64,000 nt of DNA from Chitinispirillaceae bacterium (GCA_016929595.1 JAFGIN010000101.1:54719-118718), one strand, 5' to 3'. Counted from the stretch's first letter, positions 25,562 to 35,620 are shown. The notes: a model not told the origin generated them from the letters alone. Numbers and translations: made by a program.

Positions 25562-27001
25562 ATAACTAAAATCCATATTTTTTACCGCTTTTGTTTCATC
25601 GAGTCTCGAAACTGGAGTGGTTTTTGGAAAATCTGAAAAAACCTGTGGCTCAGATTCCGCTCTATGTGCTATCTCGATCATAGCTGCAATAAACGTATCC
25701 AGAGTTTCCTTACTCTCTGTTTCTGTTGGCTCTACCATCAGTGCTTCCTTCACAATGAGTGGAAAATACACTGTTGGTGGATGCATCCCTTTATCTATCA
25801 AAGCCTTAGCAATATCAAGAGCATGAACACCATTTTCAGTTTGCTTTCGTGCGCTGAAAACACATTCATGCATACATGTACCGGGGTAGGGGACTTCATA
25901 ATAGTGCTTAAGAGAATGAAAAACATAGTTTGCATTCAATACGGCATTTTCGCTTACATCGATGAGTCCTTGTGCACCGAGGTTAAGAATATATGCATAT
26001 GCTTTAAGACAAACAGAAAAGTTGCCATAGAAGGGAGCAATATATCCGATCGAGTCAGGGTAATTATACTCCAATGCATAGATCCCATCCGTTCGTTTAG
26101 CGACCCTTGAAATGGGGAGGAACTGTTCGAGATGCTTTTTAACACCAACTGGTCCGGCTCCCGGACCTCCACCGCCATGAGGAGTTGCAAAAGTCTTATG
26201 AAGATTCACATGAATCACATCAAAATCTGCATCACCCGGGCGAAATTTCCCTAAAATTGCATTAAGATTAGCTCCATCATAATAGAGCATCGCATCAAAT
26301 GCATGTGCTGCATTAGCAATTTTTTTAATATCGGGATTAAAAAGCCCCAGAGTATTAGGGTTAGTCATCATAATGGCTGCGGTATTCTGGTCTATCATAG
26401 GGATCAGTTTTTCAAGATCAATCCGCCCATTTTCGCCAGTTGGAACAGAGCGTATCTCAAATCCAGCGATTGAAGCGCTGGAAGGATTTGTTCCGTGCGC
26501 TTCATCAGGGATAATGACAACTTTTTTGTTGTTTCCTTTTTTCTTATGATATGCAGCAATCAGCATCATACCGGTGAGTTCACCATGTGCGCCTGCAAGG
26601 GGGTGAGTAGTAAATGCGTCCATCCCGGTGATTTCGCACAGCTGCTGCTCTAATTCGTAAATGACACTCAAGGCTCCCTGAGTAAGTGAACCACCACGCC
26701 TGAGTTGAGGCAGTAATGGGTGCAATGATGAAAAGCCGTCAAGAGCGGCAATTTTTTCGGTAATCTTCGGATTGTATTTCATCGTGCAGGAACCCAGTGG
26801 ATAAAAATTAGTATCGACACCATAATTTTTTCTGGAAAGTCCGGTAAAGTGTCTTACTATGTCAAGTTCGCTTAGTTCACAAAGCTGTGCATCTTCTGAA
26901 CGAAGGTATTTAGAATCGATTTTTTTTAGAACCGGTACATCACATTCCGGAAGTTGTACACCTTTGCGGCCGGGAACTGATTTTTTAAAAATTATTGACA
27001 T
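25553..27001 (-). CDS. gcvPB: Glycine dehydrogenase (decarboxylating) subunit 2
   Basis: P-protein beta subunit of the glycine cleavage system: with GcvPA it decarboxylates glycine via PLP and passes the aminomethyl group to lipoyl-GcvH. 482 residues, the usual size of the split form. HVNLHKTFATPHGGGGPGAG holds the PLP-binding Lys and the Gly-rich loop; NFYPLGSCTMKYNPK and VIIPDEAHGTNPSSASIAGF are strongly conserved. It overlaps gcvPA by 10 bp and is the last gene of gcvT-gcvH-gcvPA-gcvPB. Confidence 0.97.
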   Translation of the reverse strand: MSIIFKKSVPGRKGVQLPECDVPVLKKIDSKYLRSEDAQLCELSELDIVRHFTGLSRKNYGVDTNFYPLGSCTMKYNPKITEKIAALDGFSSLHPLLPQLRRGGSLTQGALSVIYELEQQLCEITGMDAFTTHPLAGAHGELTGMMLIAAYHKKKGNNKKVVIIPDEAHGTNPSSASIAGFEIRSVPTGENGRIDLEKLIPMIDQNTAAIMMTNPNTLGLFNPDIKKIANAAHAFDAMLYYDGANLNAILGKFRPGDADFDVIHVNLHKTFATPHGGGGPGAGPVGVKKHLEQFLPISRVAKRTDGIYALEYNYPDSIGYIAPFYGNFSVCLKAYAYILNLGAQGLIDVSENAVLNANYVFHSLKHYYEVPYPGTCMHECVFSARKQTENGVHALDIAKALIDKGMHPPTVYFPLIVKEALMVEPTETESKETLDTFIAAMIEIAHRAESEPQVFSDFPKTTPVSRLDETKAVKNMDFSYIT

Positions 27002-28329
27002 ACAACAGCCTCCAGAGCTTCAGCGAGACGTCCGATTTCGAACTTTGTCCTTTTTTCGGTTATTGCAATCAAAAGATAATTCTCCATCCCCTTATAATAC
27101 CGCCCCAGTGGGAATCCGGCAGCAAACCCAAGATCAATCAGTTTGCCTGCACACTCAGCGGCATCCATTGGTAGCTTTATGGTAAATTCATTAAATGTTG
27201 GTGATGTCTCCATCACTTCAACACCGGGTATCCCTTTAATACGCTCTTTTGCGTAGTTTGCCTTGTTGTAACACAATGAAGCAACTTCCTTAAAGCCTTC
27301 TTTACCGATCAGGCTGAGATACATATGTGCCCGCAATGCGCAGAGTGCTTCGTTACTGCAGATATTTGATGTTGCTTTTTCCCGGCGGATGTGCTGCTCT
27401 CTTGCCTGGAGCGAAAGCACAAAACCTTCACGGTTCTGTGTGTCGGTGGTACGGGCAACAACTCTTCCGGGCATCTTTCGGGCTAGCTCTTTGCGCACGG
27501 ACATAAATCCAAGATAGGGCCCCCCGAAAGAGAGAGGCAAACCAAGCGATTGACCCTCCCCGGTTGCAATATCAAATCCCTGTTCACCAGGAGTTTTCAG
27601 CAGTGCCATGGCAACAGGGTATACGGACTGCACTGCCAGAATACCTTTTTCATGGCATTGGTTAACAATGTCGGAATGATCATCAATTACACCGAAGAAG
27701 TTGGGGTTCTGAAGAAGTACTATTGCGGTTTTATCATCAATAGCTTTGAATATAGCATCGCGGTCACTTTGACCATGCGATACAGATATGTCAACCAATT
27801 CTATAGAGAGATTTGCTGCATATGAATTGATCATTTTCCGGTAGATCGGGTTGACACCGCCATCCATGACGATTTTTCTTCGCCCGGTTGCACTTATTGC
27901 CATCTGACAAGCCTCAAACAGAGCGGTTCCCCCATCATAAAGAGACGCGTTTGCGATATCAAGGCCGGTGAGCCTACAAATGTCAGACTGATATTCGTAA
28001 ATTGCCTGAAGAGTTCCCTGTGAGAGCTCCGGCTGGTAGGGGGTATACGCAGTGTAAAATTCACTTCTTGAAACAAGTGCATCAATAGCTGCAGGTATGA
28101 AATGGTCATAAAAACCGCCACCCAGAAAGTTTACAAGATGAGAATAATTTTTTGATGCCAGCTGCTGGAAAAACGAGTGGAGTTCAAATTCTGATTTTCC
28201 TCCTGGAAGAGCGAAGGACTTCGGCTGTAACTCTGGGGGAATGTCTGCAAAAAGTTTTTTTATTGAGTCAACACCACATACATCAAGCATCTGCTTCTTC
28301 TGGGTGTCAGTTGTTGAGATATAACTCAT
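26992..28329 (-). CDS. gcvPA: Glycine dehydrogenase (decarboxylating) subunit 1
   Basis: Alpha subunit of split P-protein, 445 residues. Family blocks include FLGGGFYDHFIPAAIDALVS, FYTAYTPYQPELSQGTLQAI, YQSDICRLTGLDIANASLYD and GQSLGLPLSFGGPYLGFMSV. Its ATG overlaps the gcvH stop by 4 bp, so translation is coupled. It is active only with GcvPB. Confidence 0.97.
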   Translation of the reverse strand: MSYISTTDTQKKQMLDVCGVDSIKKLFADIPPELQPKSFALPGGKSEFELHSFFQQLASKNYSHLVNFLGGGFYDHFIPAAIDALVSRSEFYTAYTPYQPELSQGTLQAIYEYQSDICRLTGLDIANASLYDGGTALFEACQMAISATGRRKIVMDGGVNPIYRKMINSYAANLSIELVDISVSHGQSDRDAIFKAIDDKTAIVLLQNPNFFGVIDDHSDIVNQCHEKGILAVQSVYPVAMALLKTPGEQGFDIATGEGQSLGLPLSFGGPYLGFMSVRKELARKMPGRVVARTTDTQNREGFVLSLQAREQHIRREKATSNICSNEALCALRAHMYLSLIGKEGFKEVASLCYNKANYAKERIKGIPGVEVMETSPTFNEFTIKLPMDAAECAGKLIDLGFAAGFPLGRYYKGMENYLLIAITEKRTKFEIGRLAEALEAVVCQ

Positions 28330-28709
28330 GCTTCGCTCTCCAGAAAATTTTCGTAAGCTGCGGCATCTAAAAGATTATCAAATTCCGCTGCATTGAAATC
28401 CTTTATTTTAATAATCCAACCCTCGCCATACGGATCTGTATTGATTTTTTCCGGAACAGTTTCCAGGCTTTCGTTGATCTCAGCAATCTTACCGCTTACT
28501 GGAGAATAGAGGTCCCCTGCAGCTTTAACCGATTCAATTACTGCACACTCGCTGCCGCCGCGAACCTGTGCACCAGGTTTTGGAAGGTCAACAAATGTTA
28601 TATCACCAAGCGAATCCTGCGCATGATCACTAATGCCGACCACGGCTAAATTTCCTTCAATTTTAACCCATTCATGTGTTTTTGCATATTTTCGATCTGC
28701 TGGAACCAT
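28326..28709 (-). CDS. gcvH: Glycine cleavage system H protein
   Basis: 127 residues from ATG 28709 behind AAGGAG; the longer open frame to 28745 runs through the ribosome site and is rejected. It carries the lipoyl-lysine in ECAVIESVKAAGDLYSPVSG and the conserved start YAKTHEWVKIEG. It shuttles the aminomethyl and hydrogen groups between the P, T and L proteins. No lipoyl ligase or L-protein gene lies in this window. Confidence 0.97.
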   Translation of the reverse strand: MVPADRKYAKTHEWVKIEGNLAVVGISDHAQDSLGDITFVDLPKPGAQVRGGSECAVIESVKAAGDLYSPVSGKIAEINESLETVPEKINTDPYGEGWIIKIKDFNAAEFDNLLDAAAYENFLESEA

Positions 28710-28814
28710 ATAAAACTCCTTTTGCAACAGCTGCCTCAAAGGCATATTTTTATTAATGAAACTAATATCCCATTCAAAATGTTAATCTACTTTATTTGCC
28801 CCCAATAATGGTAA

Positions 28815-29906
28815 TCAAATAAAATCTGAGGGTTTTTTCCGTCCGGTGCCGCCTTTGTAAAAAGGAAGTGCTGACACATTTGCAGTAATCTCATTTCGTT
28901 CTGTTCGAATGATAACCTGGGCCCCTTCATTTGAATATTCCTGCGGGACATACCCCAGGGCACACGCTGTATTCAGTGATGGACAAAAACTGCCGCTGGT
29001 AACTTTTCCAATCCCTTTGCCTTTTAAATCAAGGATGGCGTCTCCGTGACGAGCACTTCTGCGCCCATCCAGCATGAAACCGACGAGCCTGTTTTCATGA
29101 TTGTTGCTCTCTTTTATTTTTTTTGATCCTATAAAATCTTTTTCGCCAAAAGCTTTGTTGAAACCGCTTTCTGCAGCGTTTATTGTATCGTCAAGTTCAT
29201 GCCCATATAACGGAAATCCCATCTCCAGACGAAGAGTGTCCCGTGCGCCAAGCCCACACGGCGCAACCCCCAAATTAAGCAGTTCATCCCAGAGACTTTG
29301 AACTATATCCGTTGAACAATAGAGCTCATATCCCAGCTCTCCGGTGTATCCGGTTCGGCTGACAATTATTTTTTCATCCTGAAAGAAATTGTTCTTGAAA
29401 TAGTAATACGGAAGGTCCACAAGCGGTTCTTTGAGAATTTTATGAAGAACTCTCAAAGATAGCGGCCCCTGAACATCAAGTTTTGCTGTCGTATCAGAAA
29501 TGTTGATTATTTCGGTTGTACCCGAAAGATGTTCGGAGATCCATTGAAAATCTTTCTGTTCTGTCGACGCGTTTACCACCATCATAAAATCAGTCTCACC
29601 TTGACGGTAAAGAATCTGATCGTCGATTACGCCACCATTTTCATTACAGATAAAACCGTACTTGCACTGACCCTGTTTAATTGAAGACACAGGGCTGCTT
29701 ACAATCTTTTCAAGATCACTCACTGCTGTTTCACCACAGATGATAAATTCACCCATGTGACAGGTATCGAACATGCCGACGCTTTTTCGGATAGCCTGGT
29801 GTTCTTTGATGATACCTTCGTATTGGATGGGCATTTCGTAACCACCGAAGGCACTCATTTTTGCGCTCAAAGCGATGTGCTTATCATACAAGACTGTTTT
29901 TTTCAT
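28815..29906 (-). CDS. gcvT: Aminomethyltransferase (glycine cleavage T protein)
   Basis: 363 residues from ATG 29906. Transfers the methylene group from aminomethyl-GcvH to tetrahydrofolate, releasing ammonia. FGGYEMPIQYEGIIKEHQAI, MFDTCHMGEF, VSRTGYTGELGYELYC and LGARDTLRLEMGFPLYGHEL are T-protein blocks. It is the first gene of the operon. Only 88 bp separate it from the leucine-rich-repeat gene upstream, and I found no glycine-riboswitch pattern in that gap. Confidence 0.96.
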   Translation of the reverse strand: MKKTVLYDKHIALSAKMSAFGGYEMPIQYEGIIKEHQAIRKSVGMFDTCHMGEFIICGETAVSDLEKIVSSPVSSIKQGQCKYGFICNENGGVIDDQILYRQGETDFMMVVNASTEQKDFQWISEHLSGTTEIINISDTTAKLDVQGPLSLRVLHKILKEPLVDLPYYYFKNNFFQDEKIIVSRTGYTGELGYELYCSTDIVQSLWDELLNLGVAPCGLGARDTLRLEMGFPLYGHELDDTINAAESGFNKAFGEKDFIGSKKIKESNNHENRLVGFMLDGRRSARHGDAILDLKGKGIGKVTSGSFCPSLNTACALGYVPQEYSNEGAQVIIRTERNEITANVSALPFYKGGTGRKKPSDFI

Positions 29907-29994
29907 ACTGTTTTCCCGAAAATCTGTTTGATGTGAGTGGGAAAAATACAATGAAACAGGGTGAAAGTAAAGGAAATGTAGTCCTGAGCCTAAG

Positions 29995-31179
29995 TTACTT
30001 TTTACACCGTTGCAGTTTCTCCCATCCAGCAGAAAACCTGTCAGCCCATTTTTTTTGCTCTGGCTCCAGATTGCACAGGTTGTTATTATGGAGAGTTAAT
30101 GTGCCATATTCCTTCTCCGCGCGTTTAAAACTGAGATGTTGAAGCGAATCGATTCCGGATGGAAGCGAATAAAGAGTGTTGTTGTTAAGGTTGAGCATTA
30201 AAAGTCCTGTCAGTTTAATGAATGATGCAGGCAATTCTGATAATCTGTTATTTGAAACGTTAAGATTTTTTAACTTATGCAACTGAGCTATGGAAGATGG
30301 CAAATTCATGATTTGATTGCCGGATATGGAGAGCCATTGAAGATTTTCAAGGTCAGATAGTGATTCAGGCAATGATGCGATTGCGTTATTATCTGCAAAC
30401 AACCAGCGAAGACTGTCAAGCATCCCGAGTTGCACAGGTATTTTTGCTATATGATTACTGCTGATATAGAGGTCGACAAGCTTTCTGCACTCAAAGAACT
30501 GTTCAGGTAATTTATGGATCCGGTTTGAAGTACAATCAAGTTTTCTCAGTGCTGTACATCCATTAATTGATTTCGGAATATAGGAAATCTGATTGCGGCT
30601 GAAGGTAAGCACTTCGAGTTTCGACAGTGAACCGAGATCTTCAGGGAGAGAACGGATGTTATTATTATCCATGTAAAGATATACTAAAGTTGTGCACCTT
30701 GAGACATGCGAAATATCGGTAACTCTGTTATCTCGAACAGACAGTTTCTCTAAAGTCGGGGAATTACATACTGCATCAGGGATGGAGGTCAGAATGTTTT
30801 GGTCAAAAACTGCTGAGGTGATTTCTAAAAGAGTGTCTTGTGATGAGAGAAAGGTGGAAAGTTTGTTTGCAGCGCAGTTCAATTCCCGGATTTTTTTACA
30901 AAAAGCAAACTCCTTCGGGAAACGGCTGATGTTGTTATTTTCAAACCGGGCGACGCGTAATTGAGTCAGTTTACCTATACATTCAGGGATGATTTTTATC
31001 GAAAGTGACTGAAGATACAGCGCAACGATTCGTCCGCCTGAAGAATCAGAGACGTCTGAAACAGCGATCGATGTTAGACCGTTTTTGTCAAGAATTTCAT
31101 AAACTGCAGATGAATCTCCGGAATATGATGCAAATACCGGAAAAGAAAGTAACAGTACTGAAAGAAAAAAAAGTTTCAT
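29995..31179 (-). CDS. Secreted leucine-rich-repeat protein
   Basis: 394 residues with signal peptide (cleavage after FPVFA). From about residue 60 to 340 there are roughly 12 leucine-rich repeats of 22-24 residues of the LxxLxxLxLxxNxLxxLP type, for example LQWLSISGNQIMNLPSSIAQ and LKNLNVSNNRLSELPASFIK. The C-terminus (NLCNLEPEQKKWADRFSAGW, two Cys in the last 35 residues) caps the solenoid. Likely periplasmic or surface-exposed, binding an unknown partner. It lies 23 bp downstream of the DJ-1 family gene on the same strand. Confidence 0.88.
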   Translation of the reverse strand: MKLFFLSVLLLSFPVFASYSGDSSAVYEILDKNGLTSIAVSDVSDSSGGRIVALYLQSLSIKIIPECIGKLTQLRVARFENNNISRFPKEFAFCKKIRELNCAANKLSTFLSSQDTLLEITSAVFDQNILTSIPDAVCNSPTLEKLSVRDNRVTDISHVSRCTTLVYLYMDNNNIRSLPEDLGSLSKLEVLTFSRNQISYIPKSINGCTALRKLDCTSNRIHKLPEQFFECRKLVDLYISSNHIAKIPVQLGMLDSLRWLFADNNAIASLPESLSDLENLQWLSISGNQIMNLPSSIAQLHKLKNLNVSNNRLSELPASFIKLTGLLMLNLNNNTLYSLPSGIDSLQHLSFKRAEKEYGTLTLHNNNLCNLEPEQKKWADRFSAGWEKLQRCKK

Positions 31180-31202
31180 CGGTTGTAACCAGTCCTTGCT
31201 GT

Positions 31203-31748
31203 TTATTGTTTGTATAAAATTTGTTCTGCAATTTTTTCTGCGGTGGATCGATCAAGGAGAAAGGAGATAATTTCAAGTGCGAAAGATATGGATGTACCAA
31301 CACCTCGGCTTGTGATAATGGTTCCATCTCTGACCACTGCAAGGTCATTAACCAATGCGCCTTCGAGACGGGGTTCAATCCCGGGGTAGCAGGTGACCCT
31401 TTTTCCTTTCAGGATCCCGGCCTTACCCAATACTGCTGGTGCAGCACAGACCGCTGCACACAATAACCCTCCTTTAAAGGCATCCTGGATTTTTTCTATT
31501 ACAAGTTCAGAATTGCATAGGTTTTCCGTTCCCGGTCCACCTCCTGGAAGTATTATCCCGTCATAAGTATCGTTAAATGAACTGAGCAATTGTTCTGCAG
31601 CTATTGTAATTCCGTGAGCACCGGTTACATTTACTGATGAAAGACCCAGAAGAGTACATTTAATATCTGCTCTCCGGAGCAGATCGATAAAGGTTACTGC
31701 TTCGATCTCTTCAAAACCTTCTGCAAGTATCGCTATCACCTTAGCCAT
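31203..31748 (-). CDS. DJ-1/PfpI family protein
   Basis: 181 residues from ATG 31748, preceded by GGAGGAA. The N-terminal VIAILAEGFEEIEAVTFIDL has the conserved Glu, DGIILPGGGPGTENL the PGG loop, and GGLLCAAVCAAPAVLGKAGI the reactive Cys in the nucleophile elbow (AAVCAAP), exactly as in DJ-1/YajL/ThiJ proteins. Functions proposed for the family include stress protection and glyoxalase/deglycase activity. The start is 15 bp after the esterase stop, so the two are probably one transcript. Confidence 0.92.
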   Translation of the reverse strand: MAKVIAILAEGFEEIEAVTFIDLLRRADIKCTLLGLSSVNVTGAHGITIAAEQLLSSFNDTYDGIILPGGGPGTENLCNSELVIEKIQDAFKGGLLCAAVCAAPAVLGKAGILKGKRVTCYPGIEPRLEGALVNDLAVVRDGTIITSRGVGTSISFALEIISFLLDRSTAEKIAEQILYKQ

Positions 31749-31762
31749 AAATTCCTCCTGTT

Positions 31763-33013
31763 TCATTTTGGAACAATACTGAAATATTTGCTTTCCGTAA
31801 TAACAGGAAAACAGGAATATTTTAAGTAGTTGATTTTCAATTCTAAAAGTTCTTTACCTTTAACGCTATCCGGTTTGATACTGGATTCATTGCATACTAT
31901 AAATTTGATTTCTGACGGATGCTCTGTTCTAAGTATAAATTTTCGCAGTCCTTTAGAGCGAATGACCAGAGTGTCTGATGATACATGGCTCGTGACAGAT
32001 GCCTGATTTTGACCAGACATATATTTCCAGTTCATGCAGAATGGTGCCATATTAGGATAGCCTTTAACAATATTCCAAAAATTTCCCATCAGTTTCACTC
32101 TGTCCCAGGTTTGTACCATGGTGAGTAATGTATCATATTCATTATCGCGATAATCAAAACCATGATGCTCCCGGGGATAGGTTTTTCTGATAATCTGCGC
32201 TCCATTACTCTCCAGATAATCAAGAAAGCTATTTACAACTCTGGGTGGATAAAGGTGGTCAAGTCCGGCATTCACATTGTATATAGGCCTCTGACGAATA
32301 TTTTCAGGGTGGACTTTCATTCCTGTGGATGCAATAATACCGCCATACCCCGATATTGCAAAAAATCCCGCGAATGGAAATGACGCAGTATTAGCAAGTG
32401 CATAGCAGCCGGATGCTCCATCAGACACACCGGCAAGAAATACTTTCAAAGGATCTATTGGATAATACAGCGACATATATCGAAGCGTCTGAAAAATTCT
32501 CGAAATACCTGTCGGAGTCCACCACTGTGAGGAGCGGGATGCTGATGGGCTTGCAATAAAAAGTGGTGTTCTGTCTGCTAAAGGTTTGAGCATTTCCCAG
32601 GCACGCTCACCTTTTGTGTTGAGCGTTGTTCCTGTTCCGCCATGAAGGTAGACAATAAGAGGATAACGTTTGTTTTTTTCGATTATGGCAGGGGTATAGA
32701 ATCCACTGATGTATTGAATTCCGGCAGTATCAAAAAGTACTGCACTGTTATCACGGGGTTGCATCTGACCATATCTGCAGGCGTTTTCCAGCATTTCAGC
32801 TACTTTTTCCGGTTGAAGCTGGTAAACCAGGGGGTTCTTTATGCTGGATGTGCTGATAAACCATTCCTCGCACTCTTTCTGAGTTGGTAAGGGAATATTT
32901 TTTTTACACTGCACAAATAAAATGGTCAGAAGAAACATCAGGAATGCCAGCTGTTTAAAGGTGGTGAAACCAGGCTTGCAGAGTAAATAGCACTTTTTTT
33001 GAAGCAGCTGCAT
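31763..33013 (-). CDS. Exported alpha/beta-hydrolase, esterase-like
   Basis: 416 residues from ATG 33013 (in-frame GTG codons at 33022/33019 are less likely starts). A hydrophobic export segment ends in FVQC; a lipoprotein is possible though Gln at -1 is atypical. The fold has the oxyanion region YPLIVYLHGGTGTTLNT, the nucleophile FLAGVSDGASGCYALA (GxSxG), an acid candidate in NAGLDHLYP and the histidine in EHHGFDY, so the triad is complete. The arrangement resembles feruloyl esterase/PHB depolymerase-like polysaccharide esterases. The C-terminal 100 residues form an extra beta domain. Confidence 0.8.
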   Translation of the reverse strand: MQLLQKKCYLLCKPGFTTFKQLAFLMFLLTILFVQCKKNIPLPTQKECEEWFISTSSIKNPLVYQLQPEKVAEMLENACRYGQMQPRDNSAVLFDTAGIQYISGFYTPAIIEKNKRYPLIVYLHGGTGTTLNTKGERAWEMLKPLADRTPLFIASPSASRSSQWWTPTGISRIFQTLRYMSLYYPIDPLKVFLAGVSDGASGCYALANTASFPFAGFFAISGYGGIIASTGMKVHPENIRQRPIYNVNAGLDHLYPPRVVNSFLDYLESNGAQIIRKTYPREHHGFDYRDNEYDTLLTMVQTWDRVKLMGNFWNIVKGYPNMAPFCMNWKYMSGQNQASVTSHVSSDTLVIRSKGLRKFILRTEHPSEIKFIVCNESSIKPDSVKGKELLELKINYLKYSCFPVITESKYFSIVPK

Positions 33014-33112
33014 TATCACCACTTTAATTAGAGTATCAGTTATTGCGCATGCGTATGTATCAGAACCGGGATAAATCGAATCAACCCCTTAGCCCTGATG
33101 AATAGAAAGATA

Positions 33113-33454
33113 CTATAATTCAACGTGGTTTTTAAAATCTTTAAACGTTTCGAAAATGGGTATAATTTTTTCAAAGCCAACGATCGAGAAAATTTCAGAA
33201 ATATTGCGGTTAGGGTGGATGATTGCAACAGAACCGTTTCTGGATGAGATCCTTTTTTTAAAATTGATCAGGATAGTAAGTGCACTAGAATCCAGTTGAA
33301 TTGTTTCACCAAGATCTATTGCGACCCTTGATGCCATCTTTTGATCAAGTTCATCTAAAACAGAGCGGACATGTATTAGATTGCGGACTACAAATCTGCC
33401 TTTGATTTCAACAACAAACCAGGAAGAGAGCTGGTACCAGTTTAGTTTAATCAA
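33113..33454 (-). CDS. STAS-domain protein (anti-sigma-factor antagonist type)
   Basis: 113 residues if started at TTG 33454 (GGGA six bases upstream); an open frame extends to TTG 33523 without a better ribosome site. VVEIKGRFVVRNLIHVRSVL and RVAIDLGETIQLDSSALTIL are the STAS strands, with the phosphorylatable Ser in LDSSAL. Such proteins are switched by HATPase kinases/anti-sigma factors; the REC-HATPase regulator at 37.6 kb in this window is a candidate partner by fold, though not adjacent. Confidence 0.8.
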   Translation of the reverse strand: MIKLNWYQLSSWFVVEIKGRFVVRNLIHVRSVLDELDQKMASRVAIDLGETIQLDSSALTILINFKKRISSRNGSVAIIHPNRNISEIFSIVGFEKIIPIFETFKDFKNHVEL

Positions 33455-33550
33455 CTTTTTTCCCTGAATGATAGATTTGTTTAGATAGTAATAAACATAA
33501 ACAGTTTCACACGGATAGTTCAAGATTTAATTGTATCTTGGTCTGCGAGT

Positions 33551-35614
33551 TTAGTGAAGGGTTTTCAGTAGAACACACTTTTCCGATATTTTTACCGGTG
33601 GGGATTCTACACGGAATATTACAGAATCTCTGAAGATCTTCATTTGCTGAGGTGATCTGCCGTTGTAGAGGATACAACTGTCGGATTGATGCTTTGAGTT
33701 TCGATGGCCGCAGCATTCAAGAACAATGGAATCTTTTACTGGAATCTCCTTGTCTGAACTGCACAATGACAGCTGGTCCTGTTTTTTTACTGGTGATAGA
33801 TTACAACGGGCATCAAAGACTTTTTCGAGTGATGATCCGGCATGTTGTCGCATCCATTGATTCACAATCCAATCCTGATTGCTCTTTCTCGTCCGGGAAA
33901 GCTTATAGTTGATTATCCATACACTGCCTCCCGGCCACCGGATTGCAGACCAGGAAGAAAAGGTGTCATTATATTGCAGAAGATGAATGTTCTTATCTAA
34001 AGTATCCGCTATCAGTTTTGCAGATGTCAGCAGAGTGAAGAATGAAATTGCAAAAAGGCAGAATTTTAGCAAGAACTGTTTTTTTATCGTAGCAATACCG
34101 ACAAGCACAATCAGGTAGGCAATTGTTATTGCTGAGCCGGGGACAGGAAGTTGAAGATCACTGAACGGAAAATGTGCAGATAGATTTGCGAGGCCGAAAA
34201 GTACGTCAAAATGAAATGATAAAACACTGCTTAAGGCTGAAACTATATCTGGCAGGACTGGTTGAAGCAGCAGAGATATAAAAAATACCCACATCCCGGA
34301 GGTCATAATTAATACCGCAACGATATTTGAGATTAATCCAAACATGGAAACTGTTCCAAAATGATAAATGAGAACCGGTGCTGTAAAAAGAAAACCGCAT
34401 AATGATATACTGAATGAAGTATAAAGATGGTTGAAAAGTGCCTGAATAAATGGGGGGCCAAAGTCTGTTTTAAAAGATGCCAGACGTGGATAGAGGATTA
34501 CGATTCCTGCTGTGGCAGCAAATGACAATTGAAAACCGGGCGAAAAAAGTATCGCGGGTGAAAATAAAAGCAGTACGGTCCCTGCTATTCCAAGTGATTG
34601 AAGTGTGTATTGTTTTTTTTCAAATAGAAAAGCAGCGATCATCATTGAAGCCATAATCGTTGCACGAATCAGCGATGGTTGCCACCCGATAAACAGTTGA
34701 TATACCCAGAGAATCGTAATTACTGCACATCGCTTCATATTGGGATGCAGAGGAATTAAAAAAAAGAATGCAAATGCTGCAGCTGTAAGTATCGCTGCAT
34801 GAAGACCCGAGATAGCAAGAAGATGGTATATGCCAGATTTACGGAATTTTTGTTTCGTTTCTTCAGAAAGAAATTTACTTTCACCAATAAAGGCTGCTCT
34901 GAGTACCGAACGATAATCGGCATTTTTGAGATTACTGATCACTTCAAGAACATAATTTCGTGCAATAGCATTTATTCCTGTTAATCCTGAAAGTGACCTG
35001 TCTGCTACAACAAGTCTGTCAAAAAAAACTTTAGCATGAATCCTGTTTGAAAAAAGGTAATCAAAATCATTAAAAATGTACGGAAATTTCTTTTTTGCGG
35101 GAGTAGTAACTTTTCCCTGAACTGTTATGGCTGTCCCATATAGCGGAGCCTGTCGTCCCTGGCAGATAAATGTCCTGCCGATTCTGAGAACGCTGTCTGA
35201 AGAGTTCAGAGAGTCTGTTTTTATCAGGAATGTAAACGAGTAGTTCTGAGTTGGTGAGGGATTGGATACGACTCTGCCGGAAACAGAGATTTTGGGGTGA
35301 TCAGCACAAAACAAATTGATATTAGATATTTGCATGTCGTAGCTTTGTACTTTTATCTGAAATATGAGCATGCCGGAAAGTGAGAAAAGGGTAAAGCGGA
35401 TAAGCTTTTTTTTACTTACTATTGCAACTGTTATGAGTGCCGCAGCGATCAGGGAAAAAAACAGAGAATACCGCAGAATGATGTCCGGTTCGGGAATGAC
35501 CGACGAGATCCAGATTCCTGCAATGGACCCTGTAAAGCTGAGAAGGCCGGGGAAACGGGTCCATAGAAGTAAATCGGGATGACAGTTTTTAAAGTATGTG
35601 GTGATGTGGTGCAT
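33551..35614 (-). CDS. comEC: ComEC/Rec2-family DNA-uptake channel (without beta-lactamase domain)
   Basis: 687 residues. An N-terminal membrane/DUF4131 section (about 1-215, including SVSGRVVSNPSPTQNYSFTF, an OB-like fold) is followed by the competence domain (about 240-520) with FRKSGIYHLLAISGLHAAIL and SLIRATIMASMMIAAFLF, in some 9-10 membrane helices. The usual C-terminal metallo-beta-lactamase domain is missing: after the last helix there is only a 140-residue tail without HxHxDH. Members move single-stranded DNA across the inner membrane during transformation. ATG 35614 lies inside or next to the pfp terminator region. Confidence 0.9.
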   Translation of the reverse strand: MHHITTYFKNCHPDLLLWTRFPGLLSFTGSIAGIWISSVIPEPDIILRYSLFFSLIAAALITVAIVSKKKLIRFTLFSLSGMLIFQIKVQSYDMQISNINLFCADHPKISVSGRVVSNPSPTQNYSFTFLIKTDSLNSSDSVLRIGRTFICQGRQAPLYGTAITVQGKVTTPAKKKFPYIFNDFDYLFSNRIHAKVFFDRLVVADRSLSGLTGINAIARNYVLEVISNLKNADYRSVLRAAFIGESKFLSEETKQKFRKSGIYHLLAISGLHAAILTAAAFAFFFLIPLHPNMKRCAVITILWVYQLFIGWQPSLIRATIMASMMIAAFLFEKKQYTLQSLGIAGTVLLLFSPAILFSPGFQLSFAATAGIVILYPRLASFKTDFGPPFIQALFNHLYTSFSISLCGFLFTAPVLIYHFGTVSMFGLISNIVAVLIMTSGMWVFFISLLLQPVLPDIVSALSSVLSFHFDVLFGLANLSAHFPFSDLQLPVPGSAITIAYLIVLVGIATIKKQFLLKFCLFAISFFTLLTSAKLIADTLDKNIHLLQYNDTFSSWSAIRWPGGSVWIINYKLSRTRKSNQDWIVNQWMRQHAGSSLEKVFDARCNLSPVKKQDQLSLCSSDKEIPVKDSIVLECCGHRNSKHQSDSCILYNGRSPQQMKIFRDSVIFRVESPPVKISEKCVLLKTLH

Positions 35615-35620
35615 ACATTA

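Noticed and set aside
29907..29994. Glycine riboswitch before gcvT
   Set aside because: The gap is only 88 bp and none of the conserved glycine-aptamer blocks is visible.
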